Shown here: piece after piece, positions 35,246-48,152 of the stretch | Layout of the letters: the number at the start of each line of letters is the position of its first letter | How positions within the stretch are numbered: position 1 is the stretch's first letter | NCBI GenBank assembly: GCA_030248195.1 | Contig: JASAND010030868.1 | Coordinates: 36,368-100,367, forward strand | Source: Trissonchulus latispiculum | Lineage: Eukaryota > Nematoda > Enoplea > Enoplida > Ironidae | Length of the DNA stretch: 64,000 bases | Direction: 5' to 3' | Program-made: the position numbers and the translations under genes | Notes under the pieces: model-generated | Database searches by the model: none | What the model was told of the DNA's origin: nothing | The model's input: only the letters and a program-made list of their open reading frames with translations

Positions 35246-38200
35246 TCCCTCTTTGGCCCACGCGCCCACGCCGCGGTACGCAATTTGGTAGGATAAAATT
35301 TAGATTAAACAACAAATCGTAGGTACTAGTTCGGTAAAACGCGTGGTAGAATTTGAGACACACTATAAAATTACACTGGAGAACCTCTCCAGATGCTGAC
35401 AATGGGACAAGGCACCACAACACACACAAACGGGCCCACTACCGGAGCCTGTCCCGATAAAGAAAGAAAAGACAAACAAATACAAGACACAAGACAACAA
35501 AATAGACGACGAATATACCCGCAAAGCGGCACCGTACATATATGTACAAAGGCAAAACTGTGATCAAAACAAAAATTTTCCCAAACCTTAGACGAGAGTA
35601 ACCTAACGATTCATAGCTACTATACAGACTTACCGGACAAAATAGACTATAGACAATGCCATTCAAAAAGGTAGATTCCAATAATAAAGCACATAGTGAT
35701 AAAGCACAAGGTATAAAGCGGCACCGAATCGGTCATGCTGGCAAAACATGGCAGCGAACAAGATGGCAAGAATTTTGAAAGAAGGAATTTTTAAAAGAAG
35801 AAAGTGTCGTGTTCGTTTTTAGACAGAAAAGTGAAACACAAACCAGATAGTTAGCAACCCGAAACGAATAAACTAAGTAAAATACAACATAGTTACAGCT
35901 GGTAGTAGAACAGAGAAAAGGAAAAGAGAATACAAAACAGTGCAATGGCCCAGCCAAGGTAGCGGGTGCCCGAATTAAAGAAAATCCGAAACCTCCAGCG
36001 TTCAAGGAAAAGTGAGAAGAACAACAATGTTTAAAAAATTTAGTAAATTTTACCCCAAGGCTCCCACCTACCCACGCATAACTCAAAACTACAAACACTC
36101 TCCCCCTCACCACGCTATAAATATCATCAAAACCACATCATATGCACTGGGAACAAGGGACAGTAGCAGCGAGCCTAGCCCCACTGACAGGAGTCTCCTG
36201 GGAACAAACACGAACAAACCTGGGCAGACACGCCCCACCCAACCGCTGGCGTTTCTGCGCAACAGCCCACCCAACGTCACTTCCACCACTAGCCACCGAC
36301 AGTTCCAAAGGACACAGAGCCAGGCACCATACACAACCAACAAATTATGCTCTAAGAGCTCGCACCGAGCTGGCCACACAAGGCACCCGAATCACCGGTA
36401 CAATGTCACTGAAGACCACCAACATGTCCCACCAATGCCCCCGGAGGGCCGCCCCCCACGGAGCTAGAGCCCTCCGAAGAGCCAGATAGTGCCCAGGGAC
36501 CAGAACCACAGAACCGTGCCCAGAAAGGCCAAGACCCACACAACAACACCGACAACCGGAATCTCCGGTGTTCCACCAGTCCAAAAGAACAGCCTGACGA
36601 GCACCACCAATCCACGTAGGGAACATAGGCTTGCTGGGGGGGATGGGCGGGGCACATACACACAAAACATATACAAGTATAAATGTACTTATATTAGTAA
36701 CAAAATAAGCAACATGATAAAGAAAAACAACCTACGTAAGCATCAATGCATGAATCACAACGACAAAAACCACAACCACAATGCATAACATGTCTACTAC
36801 CAGCTTTCATACAAACTAGCCCTACCTATGAATTTAAGGAGGGAAACGGGCAGAGGTCCGGACCCCAGGAATCCTAATCCCAGGATACGGCCCGCTGCCA
36901 GTTCCCTATCAAGGAAAAGCGGCTAAACAACTACGGGATCTTTGTGTAAGTGCTGCATGTTACTCTCCGCCCTCCTCAGAATCCTAATCTGGGGATTGGG
37001 ATCGCAACCACAGCACTCCACGAGACGCGGGAGAAAATATAAGTAACCCCAGAACTATTGCCTTTAGGTAATGTTGTGACTTTTAGTTACAAAAAGTTAA
37101 AACAAAAGTAAAATGGTAAAAATAGTAAAGCAAAAATTTAAAACCACAAGTGTAGGAGGTTCCGGAAAACACCAATGGGACGAGGCAGAAGACTATCCCC
37201 TAGAAAATACCCATCCACATGCTAGTAATCGCTTAAACGAAAAAATTTATAAAATTCAGGGAAGAGAAAACCTACAATTCAAGGAAAATCCTACAATTTC
37301 TAGTAAAATTTTAGCCATTTAGGTAAGTATACATCTATAAATTTGGATTGTGCTTCTCTTACAAAAGTAAATACTTAACATACGTATTCAATATAGAAAT
37401 AAACTTTTAAAAATATAAATGCCAATTAGGCGTAATGTTGATATGTAAAACATTCGTATCTACGAAATTAACTCGTGTAAAAATACATCCAAAAATTGTT
37501 TACATACAGAAACTAAATCAAGTCATGTAATTAACAATTTTATCACAAAACACCACCCACCTAGGGACCAACCAGAACCTCCTAGCAATGTATTAGAGTA
37601 ATTTAAAAAAGTGTAAAAGAAAAGATAAAATACCCGATCATGAACAACCCCCCACACGGGCAAAAGAATACCCACACCCCCCCTACAACAACAACAACAA
37701 CGCCGCATTAATGCCGGCTCTGCCGAAAGGCAGCCTCCCGCCTGCGTCGGGTCTTATCCTCTTCATCAATTTCCTGGGGCTTGAACTGAAGTTTCTGAAG
37801 AATTTTCAGTAGAAATAGCTCCTACTGTACGTGCCCGAGTTTCCGACACCACCGAGACACCATAACGCGAAACCAAATGGGGACCTGCTCCCTCAACATC
37901 CTGAACAGTCGGTTCACGCACAATTCAGAGAGTTGTTGGATCAACTCCAGCCCACTGGGCCTGAACCTCCGATGCAAGGTCAGCTGAAATTTGAGGGGAG
38001 GACCACACCCGTGGGGGGGAGCAACCCCCCCCCTCAACCGGCATAGGGGACTGCTCTGGGACTGCAACCATTGCCCCCCCCCCCCCCAAAAGTTTGACGT
38101 AACATAGCAGCGTAACCCCCCGCACCTACAGACTGAATATTTGAATTTTCGGCCACCCGGTGAGGGTTGACCCAATTGGGCCGAGTAGTGGGAACCGGGA

Positions 38201-38697
38201 GACTTCCCCCGGCCCACCCCCGAACTGTGAGAATTTTGAACAGAGACAACAGCGGAACTGGGTGTTGGGGCCACTGGGGAGGGACGATGCAAGCCCCGAC
38301 CCAACCCGGATAACGATGGACGCGGCGCCCCCCCCCACCCCCCAAACTCGTTGTTGGTTGGGGGATGTTTTCCCCAAACCCCGAACTGTTGGGGACAACG
38401 GCCGACTGAGACATAACAAAATTACTATCAACTTCTGGTGCCTGATGAGCAGGCAAATTATCAAAAAGAGAAACTTTTTCTGCTAACTGTTTTGATCTGG
38501 CACAAGTATGAGGAGGCGAAAAAATAGGCATTTACCGCATCTCACGGTCGCCAATTTGTAAAAAATGTTGTTGCCTGTATGTACTGCTGATTAAACGTAC
38601 TTGACTAATTTCCTGCAGATTCACAGTCGGTAGTGTATGCCTAATATCCTCCTCGTGCCTAACTTCGAAAACCTAATTAAAATCAGAGAAATAAACA
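34827..38697 (-). mobile_element. Candidate short-LTR retroelement, non-autonomous
   Basis: Two 140-base direct repeats (34827-34966 and 38557-38697), each TGT...ACA, bracket 3.6 kb. Read on the minus strand, the right repeat is followed by TTGGCGACCGTGAGATGCGG (38535-38554), which looks like a tRNA primer-binding site of a Gypsy-type element. A minus-strand frame opens at 38531 (MPIFSPPHTCARSKQL) as a gag-like start, but it is broken within a few hundred bases near long C/G runs. A Lys/Arg-rich end (KTRRRREAAF) appears near 37720-37750. No protease, RT or integrase was found. No matching target duplication was seen. Confidence 0.5.
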
Positions 38698-38720
38698 TTT
38701 AACTTAACATTAACATTAAC

Positions 38721-39359
38721 ACATAGCTTGATGCAACTGTGCCTCCTTAGCTCAGTTGGCAAAGCGTTCGTCAAGATAGCGAAATGTCATGGGCTCGAGT
38801 CCCATTGTATTGTATGTAAAAACATAGTATTTCGCATCTTGTTGAAATACCTCGAAATTTCTTTACTTGTGTTTTTGGCTATATGGAATGAGATTGTGCT
38901 GAAATGTACCTGATTCCTTAATGTCGTTGTGCTAAAAGGTGTAACAAATGTTGTTGCCTGCATGTACTGCTAATTAAACGGACTTGACTAATTTCCTGCA
39001 GGTTCACAATCGGTAGTGTGTGCCTAATATCCTCCTCATGCCTAACTTCGAAAACCTAATTAAAATTAGAGAAATAAACACGATACTTTAATCTTAAATT
39101 TTCACAAAGTTACTAAAAGACATTTTCATAAAAAACATACAAAAGAAGTACTTAACCAAATAACCAAAATCAATCAACAAAACAGTACTAAATTATACAA
39201 AGTCTCAGCTGCAACAGAATTACGAAGGGACCCACACACCCGACTAACCACACGTAGATTCTAATCAAGACTGACTATATAAGTTTTTTCCATACGACAC
39301 CATCTTAATAAACTACCAAAGTAGCTAAGTTCTAAATAGTTTGATCATTCATGAAATAA
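38721..39359. repeat. Duplicated segment, copy 2: tRNA-like SINE plus LTR-type repeat
   Basis: Copy of 34609-35245 with a few substitutions. Its tRNA-like head is at 38739-38812 and its LTR-type repeat at 38940-39080 (TGTAACAAATG start). It follows the LTR repeat at 38557-38697 after only 23 bases, so three LTR-type copies sit within 4.3 kb. Confidence 0.8.
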
Positions 39360-42123
39360 CTTCTAGAATTGTCGTCGTTTTCAACGAATATTTCACAAAG
39401 GCTAAATCGGTTTACTTCACATAGACACACAGTCAAGTGGTAACAATACACACATTACGCTAAAACCAACTAACACCAGCACAAACGACAGACAATATTA
39501 AACCATAAAAAACAAACACAAACACGAAGACTCCAGATAAAACGCCGCTACAGAGCTTAAAAGTTACAAAAACCTATACTAACAGTACAAAACAGTCCTA
39601 ACAAAACTCCAGCAGGTTATGAGTGGTGATAAGGTACGCTTGGCGCAACTCTGTTTGAATAGCTAAAACGCTTTTTCACACACATATTCACATTCAAGCA
39701 GTAAATGATGAGATATACACGTTACAAATAATATAGATTGTCTCTAACAACAACTATGCAAATAGATAGCAACCGAACGCCTTAGAATCTGATAGCAGCA
39801 AAACCGTTTCGCGGACCACTGGGGACAACCCCCGTGTAAAAATGAGCAAAATTAAAAAAAAATTGGCCAAAAGCGGCCCCTCCATCCTTAAGCCTGATGC
39901 GTGGGTGGCTCAATCCGTAGAGCGTCGCTGTAGTAAACCGAAAATTGTGTGTTGTTGTTCTAGCCCCACCTATGTACTGCAACTTTCACTGCACTGTACT
40001 GTACTGTCACCTCTACTTTCTGGGTTCTTAATGTACTGTGACACATCTTCAAATTAGTTTTTTCTCTTTCTCCTCTTGCAAATCTCTTTCATTTTCACTG
40101 CTCAAATATAATCTCTACAATATGTTATCGCTGTTAGTGATTCAAGTCAAGCAAATCCACCAATAATTCAGATACAATATGGGCCAGGCCAAGTTAACTG
40201 AGTTATGTTTTTGATATATTCCCAAACAAACGTTACGTTACAATTAATTTGAAAAACTGTTTTATCAATGCAGTCGAACAGTTAAGGATTAATAGTGGAT
40301 TCCAAAGCCTCCAGGCTTATGAAACCACGCTGCCGGGATCGGGTTACAATGTAATCCCAGTTCAGATTACAACACGTCAGAAAAACCAGTAAAACATGAA
40401 AACACTCAACAATATGTATATATAAAATGCCTGTACGTACATCAAAGATAGTCTGTCATGCCCAAAAAAGAGAATTATGCTCAATGCAATTCAAGCCAAG
40501 AGAAGAGACTTCGGCCACGGGACGGGGAGGGGAGGGGAATAATTAATCTCCAGTGAAAAGGAGGAGGGGGCGATCTATAAAGACGGAAGAGCATCTGAAG
40601 CAGGATTAACGGATAAATGGGATATAGATTAATAGAATAGATATCAATAGAGGGACGGACGGCATGGAGTTAAGGCTTTCTCAGATATGGCTTGTGACGT
40701 CGACAGAAGTAGCAAACAGTGATGGACAGGGACATGACCAGAATCTAAAATCACAGAACAAGAACAACTAAACTGATGCCATCGAATTTAAAAAATATAT
40801 AATTTAAAAACATTTTACCGCTTAATCTCGAAATCTATACTACATCAGTGGTTCAATATACAAATTTTCTTTCTAAACGCTAACTTTTTCAACTAAAAAG
40901 AGTTAACAATAAACATGCATAGAGAGCACGTTAAGTGTAATACCATTAGACCATACCTGTATTCGAAATAGCAATGCGAGTGCAATAAGTATCGGATCCA
41001 CATTACCCAATATCTCATCATAGACGACCTGAGAGCAGCTCTAAACAAGAAAAAGACCCAAGCAGTGATACAGATAATGAATGATGTAACGCAAAGCGAC
41101 TGTCCTGTACTGCAGCCCGCCCAGAAAGTCCACATTTGCTTCATTTTCTTGTCACATTTGATTAGGAACAAGAACGAAAGCGGTTATAAAAGTCTACTTC
41201 GTACTAAAATTAGAGCTAATAAATTGTTTACAGCATATTCTATGGCAGAAGGACCAATCTATACAATAAGAGGTTTGATTTTAAGTTAGATTGTGGAATC
41301 TTCCTAGAAATGTATAGTCATAAGTTATTCATAGTCATTCCGGCCCCCTTATAACCTTAGCTTATTTCTAGCTAATGAAAAGCTGGATTGGTAAAGGGCT
41401 TTCAGATTCGTGTTTAGAAATCCCAAAAAACTCCTCTGGCTTTTTGCCACAGGGGGAAGGGTGGGAGGGGGGCGCCTCTTCCCCCAGACTTTGGCAGTCT
41501 CCTTCCAGGATTACTGCCTGCCGGCCCCTCAGACTTCAAAAGTCAACAGAAAAATAGGGTTTTGAAGGGAGGTTTTTATGAATTTCCCCGGCCTCCCCGG
41601 ATGTTTTGGTCCTTTAATAGCATTTTTGGCTCAACAGCAATAGTTTTAATTTCGAAAACCCCCCTCCCAGAAATACATTCCCCCCATACTTAAGGGGGGC
41701 CCCAGACATTTCATCCATAAATGTTTGTCCTAGGAAAAAGCCAGTTCCTGTACGCAAGTTTTTAGCAAAATTAGAGACAAAATTTTTTGGTTCCCCTTGG
41801 TCCCCCCTGGGAACACTTATAAACTTAAAATTTTTAACTTTTGCTGCAGGTCGGTCAGAAATGGATTCAAATGCACCATGCCAAATTTGGATTAAATCGG
41901 TTAAGTTTTGCAAAACTTACGCACAGTTCTGCCTTTAGTATCGCCAAAATATTATATTGACCAAAACATATCTGATCAAAATACTTCCAGCCTCAAATTA
42001 ATGCAAGAAAATAAGGAATGTAAATTTCACAAAAAATAAACGTACAGAAACTTACAAAAAATAAAACAAGAGACACCAGTAACAAATACGGACTGAAGAT
42101 CTCCGATATGCCTGAAACACAAT

Positions 42124-42166
<43 letters not shown>

Positions 42167-42303
42167 GTCTGACTAATTAATAGAGGTCGTTGTCGCAGTT
42201 GTCACAGTGCTTCAACCTCGAAAAATTTGAAAATAGGGCAGCATTTAGTTTTCCACAAAAAATAGGCATGTTAAGCGCATGGCTGAGGGTTAAGAAAATA
42301 ATG

Positions 42304-42343
<40 letters not shown>

Positions 42344-42418
42344 TTAGTAAATACTTAATTCTCGTCACACACCAACTTCCAGCAATAAAGCATAGATTTC
42401 CATGTACAGAAAATTTTA
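39360..42418. other. Repeat-rich intergenic stretch
   Basis: A tRNA-like sequence at 39900-39972 (A box GTGGCTCAATCCGTAGAGC) is the only structured item at the left end. 41440-41830 has several C and G runs. (TA)n with a (TATG)n end lies at 42127-42168, and a longer (TA)n at 42304-42341. Apart from the exon candidate at 40957-41040, no coding signal is evident. Confidence 0.4.
40957..41040 (-). CDS. Possible exon, tetraspanin-TM4-like
   Basis: An 84-base phase 0-0 candidate between a strong acceptor (TTTTTCTTGTTTAG) and donor CAG|GTATGG. The 28 residues (SCSQVVYDEILGNV then a hydrophobic run ending FRIQ) resemble the last extracellular Cys and fourth transmembrane start of tetraspanins. It is short and isolated; no neighbouring exons were found, so it may be a relic or chance. 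Confidence 0.25.
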
Positions 42419-44830
42419 GGGAGTGAGACAACTCCTACGGAAAGGCTTAAACAGAACCCAAACCGGCATTTCAGGTTTTTTCAGAATTTGTAAAATTCTA
42501 TTTTATAGTTTTTCGACAAGTTATAACATTTCAGCAAAAATAGCGGTAAAAAATTTCAAATTTTTTGTATGTTTAAATCTGATGCTAACAAGGATCCGAA
42601 AACAAAAACAATAAAGTTTCTTTCAGGTTGAGCGTTTTTATGTTATTCTGTTTTCTACACACATTTTTGTATCAGACATTAGTCCCAACATTCGGAGGCG
42701 TAGCTACTGGCATAGAAGGTAGGATGCCTGATCGCTGCCGCTCTCAAATCAGCGTGATGGTTCGATTCCCACTTTAAACAGACTTCTTCAATTTCTAACT
42801 GCAATAATTGTTTACATGTAACTGATTGAAAGACGAATAAGAACACTAATGAAAAGGAAGTTAGCCTGAGACAGCAGTAAGTTAGTTAAAGTAAGACAGC
42901 GATTTTAAAAAGAATAACAATAGCGAAATACCTCTTTCCGTCTACGCAATCTTTTGAGAATTCCAGGACTCTTCAAACGTGAGCCAGGATGCTGAAAAGA
43001 ATTTGTAAAAACAAATGACAAATTTAAGCAGTCGAGCTTAAAAATACGCAGTCAAAAACAAAAAACGCAGCCAAAAAATTCGGTAGTAGGAGTGCTCTAA
43101 ATAAATTTCTGGAGAAACGAACGGCCGAAGCATTGCACATGAACGATTGCTTCATCCACCATCGCAGAGACCAAAACCGGCTCATGTGCAGCGGTTTTAG
43201 GAATGCCGTCGTTCGAAACACTGCTTTTAGGGAGTGAGACAAGATCAGACAACTCCTACGGAAAGGCTTAAACAGAACCTAAACCGGCATTTCAGGTTTT
43301 TTCAGAATTCGTAGAATTCTATTTTATAGTTTTTCGACAAGTTATAACTTTTCAGCAAAAATAGCGGTAAAAAATTTCAAATTTTTTGTATGTTAAATCT
43401 GATGCTAACGTGGATCCGAAAACAAAAACAATAAAGTTTCTTTCAGGTTGCGCGTTTTTATGTTATTCTGTTTTCTACACACATTTTTGTATCATACATT
43501 AGTCCCAACATTCGGAGGCGTAGCTACTGGCTTAGAAGGTAGGATGCCTGATCGCTGCCGCTCTCAAATCAGCGTGATGGTTCGATTCCCACTTTAAACG
43601 GTCTTCTTCAATTTCTAACTGCAATAATTGTTTACATGTAACTGATTGAAAGACGAATAAGAACACTAATGAAAAGGAAGTTAGCCTGAGACAGCAGGGA
43701 GGATGCCTGATCGCTGCCGCTCTCAAATCAGCGTGATGGTTCGATTCCCACTTTAAACGGTCTTCTTCAATTTCTAACTGCAATAATTGTTTACATGTAA
43801 CTGATTGAAAGACGAATAAAAACGCTAACAAAAAGGAAATTAGCCTGAGACAGCAGTAAGTTAGTTAAAGTAAGACAGCGATTTTAGAAGGATAATAACG
43901 ATAGCGAAATACCTCTTTCCGTCTACGCAATCTTTTCAGAATTTCAGGACTCTTCAAACGTGAGCCAGCATGCTGCAAAGAATTTGTAAAAACAAATGAC
44001 AAATTTAAGCAGTCGAGCTTAAAAATACGCAGTCAAAAACAAAAAAGCAGCCAAAAAATTTGGTAGGAGGAGTGCTCTAAATAAATTTCTGGAGACACGA
44101 ACGGCCGAAGCATTGGACATAGACGATTGCTTCATCCACCATCGCAGAGACCAAAACCGGCTCATGTGCAGCGGTTTTAGGAATGCCATCGTTCGAAACA
44201 GTGCTTTTAGGGAGTGAGACAAGATCAGACAACTCCTACGGAAAGGCTTAAACAGAACCTAAACCGGCATTTCAGGTTTTTCCAGAATTCGTAAAATTCT
44301 ATTTTATAGTTTTTCGACAAGTTATAACATTTCAGCAAAACTAGCGGTAAAAAATTTCAAATTTTTTGTATGTTAAATCTGATGCTAACGTGGATCCGAA
44401 AACAGAAACAAAAAAGTTTCTTTCAGGTTGAGCGTTTTTATGTTATTCTGATTTCTACACACATTTTTGTATCAGACATTAGTCCCAACATTCTGAGGCG
44501 TAGCTACTGGCTTAGAAGGTAGGATGCCTGATCAGATCGCTGCCGCTCTTAAATCAGCGTGATGGTTCGATTCCCAGTTTAAACGGTCTTCTTTAATTTC
44601 TAACTGCAATAATTGTTTACATGTAACTTGATTGAAAGACAATAAAAACACTAACAGAAAGAAAGTTAGCCTGAGACAGCAGTAAGTTAGTTAAAGTAAG
44701 ACAGCGATTTTAAAAGGATAACAACAATAGCGAAATACCTCTTTTCGTCTACGCAATCTTTTCAGAATTCCAGGACTATTCAAACGTGAACCAGCATGCT
44801 GAAAAGAATTTGTAAGAACAAATTACAAAT
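42419..44830. repeat. Tandem array, three units of 0.6-1.0 kb with tRNA-like core
   Basis: Units start at 42419, 43232 and 44211 with GGGAGTGAGACA. Each holds the same order: GGCTTAAACAGAACC, a tRNA-like stretch (GGCGTAGCTACTGGC ... GGTTCGATTCCC), then CCTGAGACAGCAGTAAG and TCTACGCAATCTTTT. The middle unit has an additional internal duplication of about 165 bases (second copy from 43697). Long minus-strand frames across it are artefacts of the repetition. Confidence 0.85.
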
Positions 44831-45313
44831 TAAACAAAACAAAAGCAAACACTAACTAATTATTAAAGTATTGCAAAACTCCCATTACAAATCAAAGCAC
44901 CAAACGCGGAATATATACTTAAACGCTACGTAAGCATTATTAAAAAATAAATCTGACTTGAGGGGTGCAGGTTCTTCTTTATTATCTGCTTTTTTATCCA
45001 AATTTTGTTTCAGATTTGGTTTTCTAGGCCTTCTGCCGACGCAGTGGAATGACTTATGAAATGCTCTGAAACTTATATTTGGAATGCAGCATCTAGAAAC
45101 TTAATCCCAAGTGTCAAAGTGGTATTACCTAAAACATGGGAGAATAAGGTTTTAAAGTTTGAATGTTAGCTTAAAGACTAATTATTTTATCCAAAAGGAA
45201 ATCTGAAGAAAACCAAAGTTGTTTGAGAATTTTCGACTTTTTTCAGAATTTAAGAGGAGTTGAGAATAATATACATTTATGTTTCACAACATAAAAAAAA
45301 GCAATTGCCTTTG

Positions 45314-45882
45314 ATTTTCAAATCCACAAGGAATGCTATTTAATGAGGAATTTGCAGATTTCGAAACCCTACGGCATATTCATCATGAATTAATAACGTT
45401 GATGTTTTCAAGGATTTTAAGTCCAGTAGAGCAAAGATGGGAAAAATTCTGGGAACTAAATTTTCTGGCTAAAGATTTGTGAAAATTTGAAAAGAAAATT
45501 GAATTTGAAAAAATCTAAACAAAGAAATAAATAAAGGCTGAGACTGCCAGGAAGTCAACAGCTTCCTGGCAGGCTCAGCCTGCAGAGAGAACAACTGCTC
45601 TCTACGAAAGAAAACTAAAACTGAAAGAAAATTACTAATGCACAAACACGTGCTCTGAGAAATCGATAGAGAAGTCCCCTGTAAAGGGACAAACATAAAC
45701 ACTTCTCATAAGAAAGAAAAATTGTATTTGAGTGCATACAGTGCAAGGAAAATGAGCACTGAAAATTTGAAAGAGAACTCCCCTATTAAAGGCACAAAAT
45801 AGCTATTTTAAAAAAGGCGGAAGTACTAGTCTGCACAAACTTAAATTGAACTTAAATCGAAACTGCACTGCAGTAGTTTATA
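45314..45882. repeat. 569-base direct repeat, left copy
   Basis: Almost identical to 50312-50878 (a handful of differences, such as ATTGTATTTG versus ATTGGATTTG). It contains a strong hairpin at 45535-45581. The ends do not show TG...CA, there is no adjacent primer-binding site, and the intervening 4.4 kb shows no retroelement genes. I therefore do not call these LTRs. Confidence 0.85.
45535..45581. other. Strong hairpin, left copy
   Basis: AGGCTGAG-A-CTGCCAGGAAG pairs with CTTCCTGGCAG-G-CTCAGCCT around a 7-base loop TCAACAG: 19 pairs and one A/G mismatch. It is conserved unchanged in the right copy. It could be a hairpin RNA, or just part of a repeat. Confidence 0.7.
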
Positions 45883-46829
45883 GACCACAGTTCATAAGAA
45901 ACTAGTTCATAGTTAAACTCCAACCGTATCGGCTATATATATATACATTTTATGTCAGGACTACCTCTGCAAAATTTGGGCACCGTACCTTGCACATAGT
46001 TCAGGACGCAGTGAAGTTTGTATACATATTATGTCGAGTAATGGAACTACAACCCCTACTTGCGATGCTTCGCCAGGACGCTACGCTGTGTGGAATTCGT
46101 TGATACGTTCAACTATTGTGTATCAAACCTAATACTATTATGTGGCAAAAGACTAGCTAGCTTTTCTAACATCGAACGTTTAGTTTTATTTTGTAGCTTC
46201 CGCTGATCTGCTGTTTTTACTTACAAAGTTCGATTCCTGTCAATTTCCCGTGCGATTTTAAAGGGCGCCGCTTTTATATGTCCAGAAAGTTTGGCACATT
46301 CTACTACCAGGATTTCTTCAGGAAAACTTTCCCCTTGCTTGAAAGTCCTACACACCCTGGTTGAAAATTGCGTGAGTTATTTCAGTTTTTCTATTTTGAA
46401 AATCTTTTGATCTTTGCCGATTTTTCAACTTTGCCTGGCTACTACTCGTGCCTCGCTCAGTGGAAAAAATTTTCTATTAGATTTTCAGGACCGTCTGGGC
46501 ATCAGCTTTGACTCGGTATATGTGATATTTAAAAATTTGACAGTAGATTTTTTGAAAAATACCACTTTTTGACCCAAAATTTCGGCGAAGCGAATCTGGT
46601 AACAGTAAGAATAGCATAATCAATGTGTTCAATCTGAGCTGAATCCAACGATGTAAAGATTTTGCAACTACGACCTATATTACGTCCGCAATGATTTTTC
46701 AAACAATATCCCTTATTTCAGTTGGTTTTTAGCAGTCTTTGATGTTGCCACCTTGATTTGCCTGAGCCAGTGTAAACTCATTGCTGGGAATAGGGAGGAA
46801 ATTTAAAGTCGAACATAAGCAGTTCATTT

Positions 46830-47130
46830 TGGGTCAGAATTAGGCGAGATAAAACACACATGAAAACTATTTACAGAGATATACAAAAACAAAGAAAACC
46901 GGACATTTTTATGAAGCGCCTCATATGACAGCATTAGTTTAGCAATAAAGGCAAATCTTTACTTCATCAACTACGTGATGCTGCTATTTAATTTATGCAA
47001 ATTAGTTTAACACGTGAAATAGCTTAGTGAATAATTACAAAAGAATTTGCTCTGTAAATTATCTGGCTTATCGCTGAAGACTGTAGACACATTAAATTCA
47101 TGACTACAAAAGCGATGGGATGTCCCAATT
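46830..47130 (-). repeat. Partial SINE copy, body only
   Basis: The body matches 59090-59300 (AGCAATAAAGGC, CAAATTAGTTTAACACGTGA, then a cell of AATTxGCT). The tRNA-like head is not visible at its right side. Confidence 0.5.
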
Positions 47131-47689
47131 GTTAAGCATAAACCGATTCACTGTATTTTACAGCAAGCGCAAAAAATGAACAATCAAAATTATGTATGTG
47201 GCAGTCTCGTTTTCGGATATTTTCAACATGCGCAAGCATTGATACTTCGGACTTAGTATGCAACGTAGACAGTCCTCACGTCAGAAGAAATGAGAAAACT
47301 TGGTAGTGTTTTGGTTGGGTACCGCGTTGTCGAATACATGGAGTGTACAGCTTGTTAGGCTAGTGAACAATCCTATACCGCAAATCTGCTCCTGAATGCT
47401 GCTGAAGATCTATCCTAGACAGCTCCTAGACATGTCCCTACAAGCAAATATAGGAGTAGTTTTGCAAGCAGGCTTGCCTACCAATAAAATCCGCCTAATA
47501 GTCCATATGAATGGTTTTGTTTTTGTATGGTTTTGGTTAAAAATTTTTAAATGATGGCAAAGAAATTCGCACTCCATTATTTTTCAATGAAACATTATAT
47601 AAACCAAAACACTTTCTGAAATAGATATGCTCCACTCAAAAATCGTGCATCTTTATTAGTTTCAAATTCTTACCATTGAAGGCCATAGC

Positions 47690-48152
47690 TAACAGCAAAT
47701 TAAAGAATTAATAAAAGCAGAAATAACATAAATATGCTAAATATACAAAACATTATGTACCGAATGTGCGAGAAATAACAAAAGGATGAAAATCTAATAA
47801 GGAACTTGTTATGATAGCGTTAAACTGTGACAAATGGCAGAATATATCGAAATTATTACTATAGTTTACTGATTCTGAAGTATGCAAATTAGTCTAGTAA
47901 ATGAGTTCAGTTCAGGTCAATGCTATCAAGTAAGAATTTGTTTTTTAAATTCACTCGCTTATCGGAGAAAATTATACTTTAAAGTCTGATACGAAAATTA
48001 TATATTTCTGCAGACATGTGTCTTGAACATGCCAATACATAAATTGATATCCATACCCGTGGCCAGAAAACCATCAGGCATTAACTGGGTCTCGAACCCA
48101 ACAATCGTTCGTTTTCAATACGAACGCTTTGCCAAATCAGCCACGGAGGAAC
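47690..48152 (-). mobile_element. SINE copy with tRNA-like head
   Basis: On the minus strand the head at 48078-48152 has A box GTGGCTGATTTGGCAAAGC, an anticodon-like hairpin GTTCGT-ATTGAAA-ACGAAC and B box GGGTTCGAGACCC. The body toward lower coordinates shares ATTTGCATA and GAATTTAAAAAAC patterns with the copies at 46830, 49480 and 59050. Confidence 0.68.

Noticed and set aside
36012..36665. Overlapping ORFs on both strands, up to 151 codons
   Set aside because: A GC-richer patch in the candidate LTR element lacks stops in several frames at once; no frame shows a recognisable domain.
36012..38531. Bacterial or viral insert suggested by higher GC and dense ORFs
   Set aside because: It is bracketed by LTR-type repeats and a primer-binding-like site, and flanked by ordinary host repeats; no bacterial gene features were seen.
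42127..42431. ORFs encoding YIYIYI runs
   Set aside because: Translations of (TA)n microsatellites.
43532..43831. 99-codon ORF with an internal repeat
   Set aside because: The protein repeat only mirrors the 165-base tandem duplication of the DNA.
45469..45702. 77-codon ORF repeated identically at 50467-50700
   Set aside because: Identical because the DNA repeat is nearly identical; no signal of selection on the frame can be shown, and it spans the hairpin.
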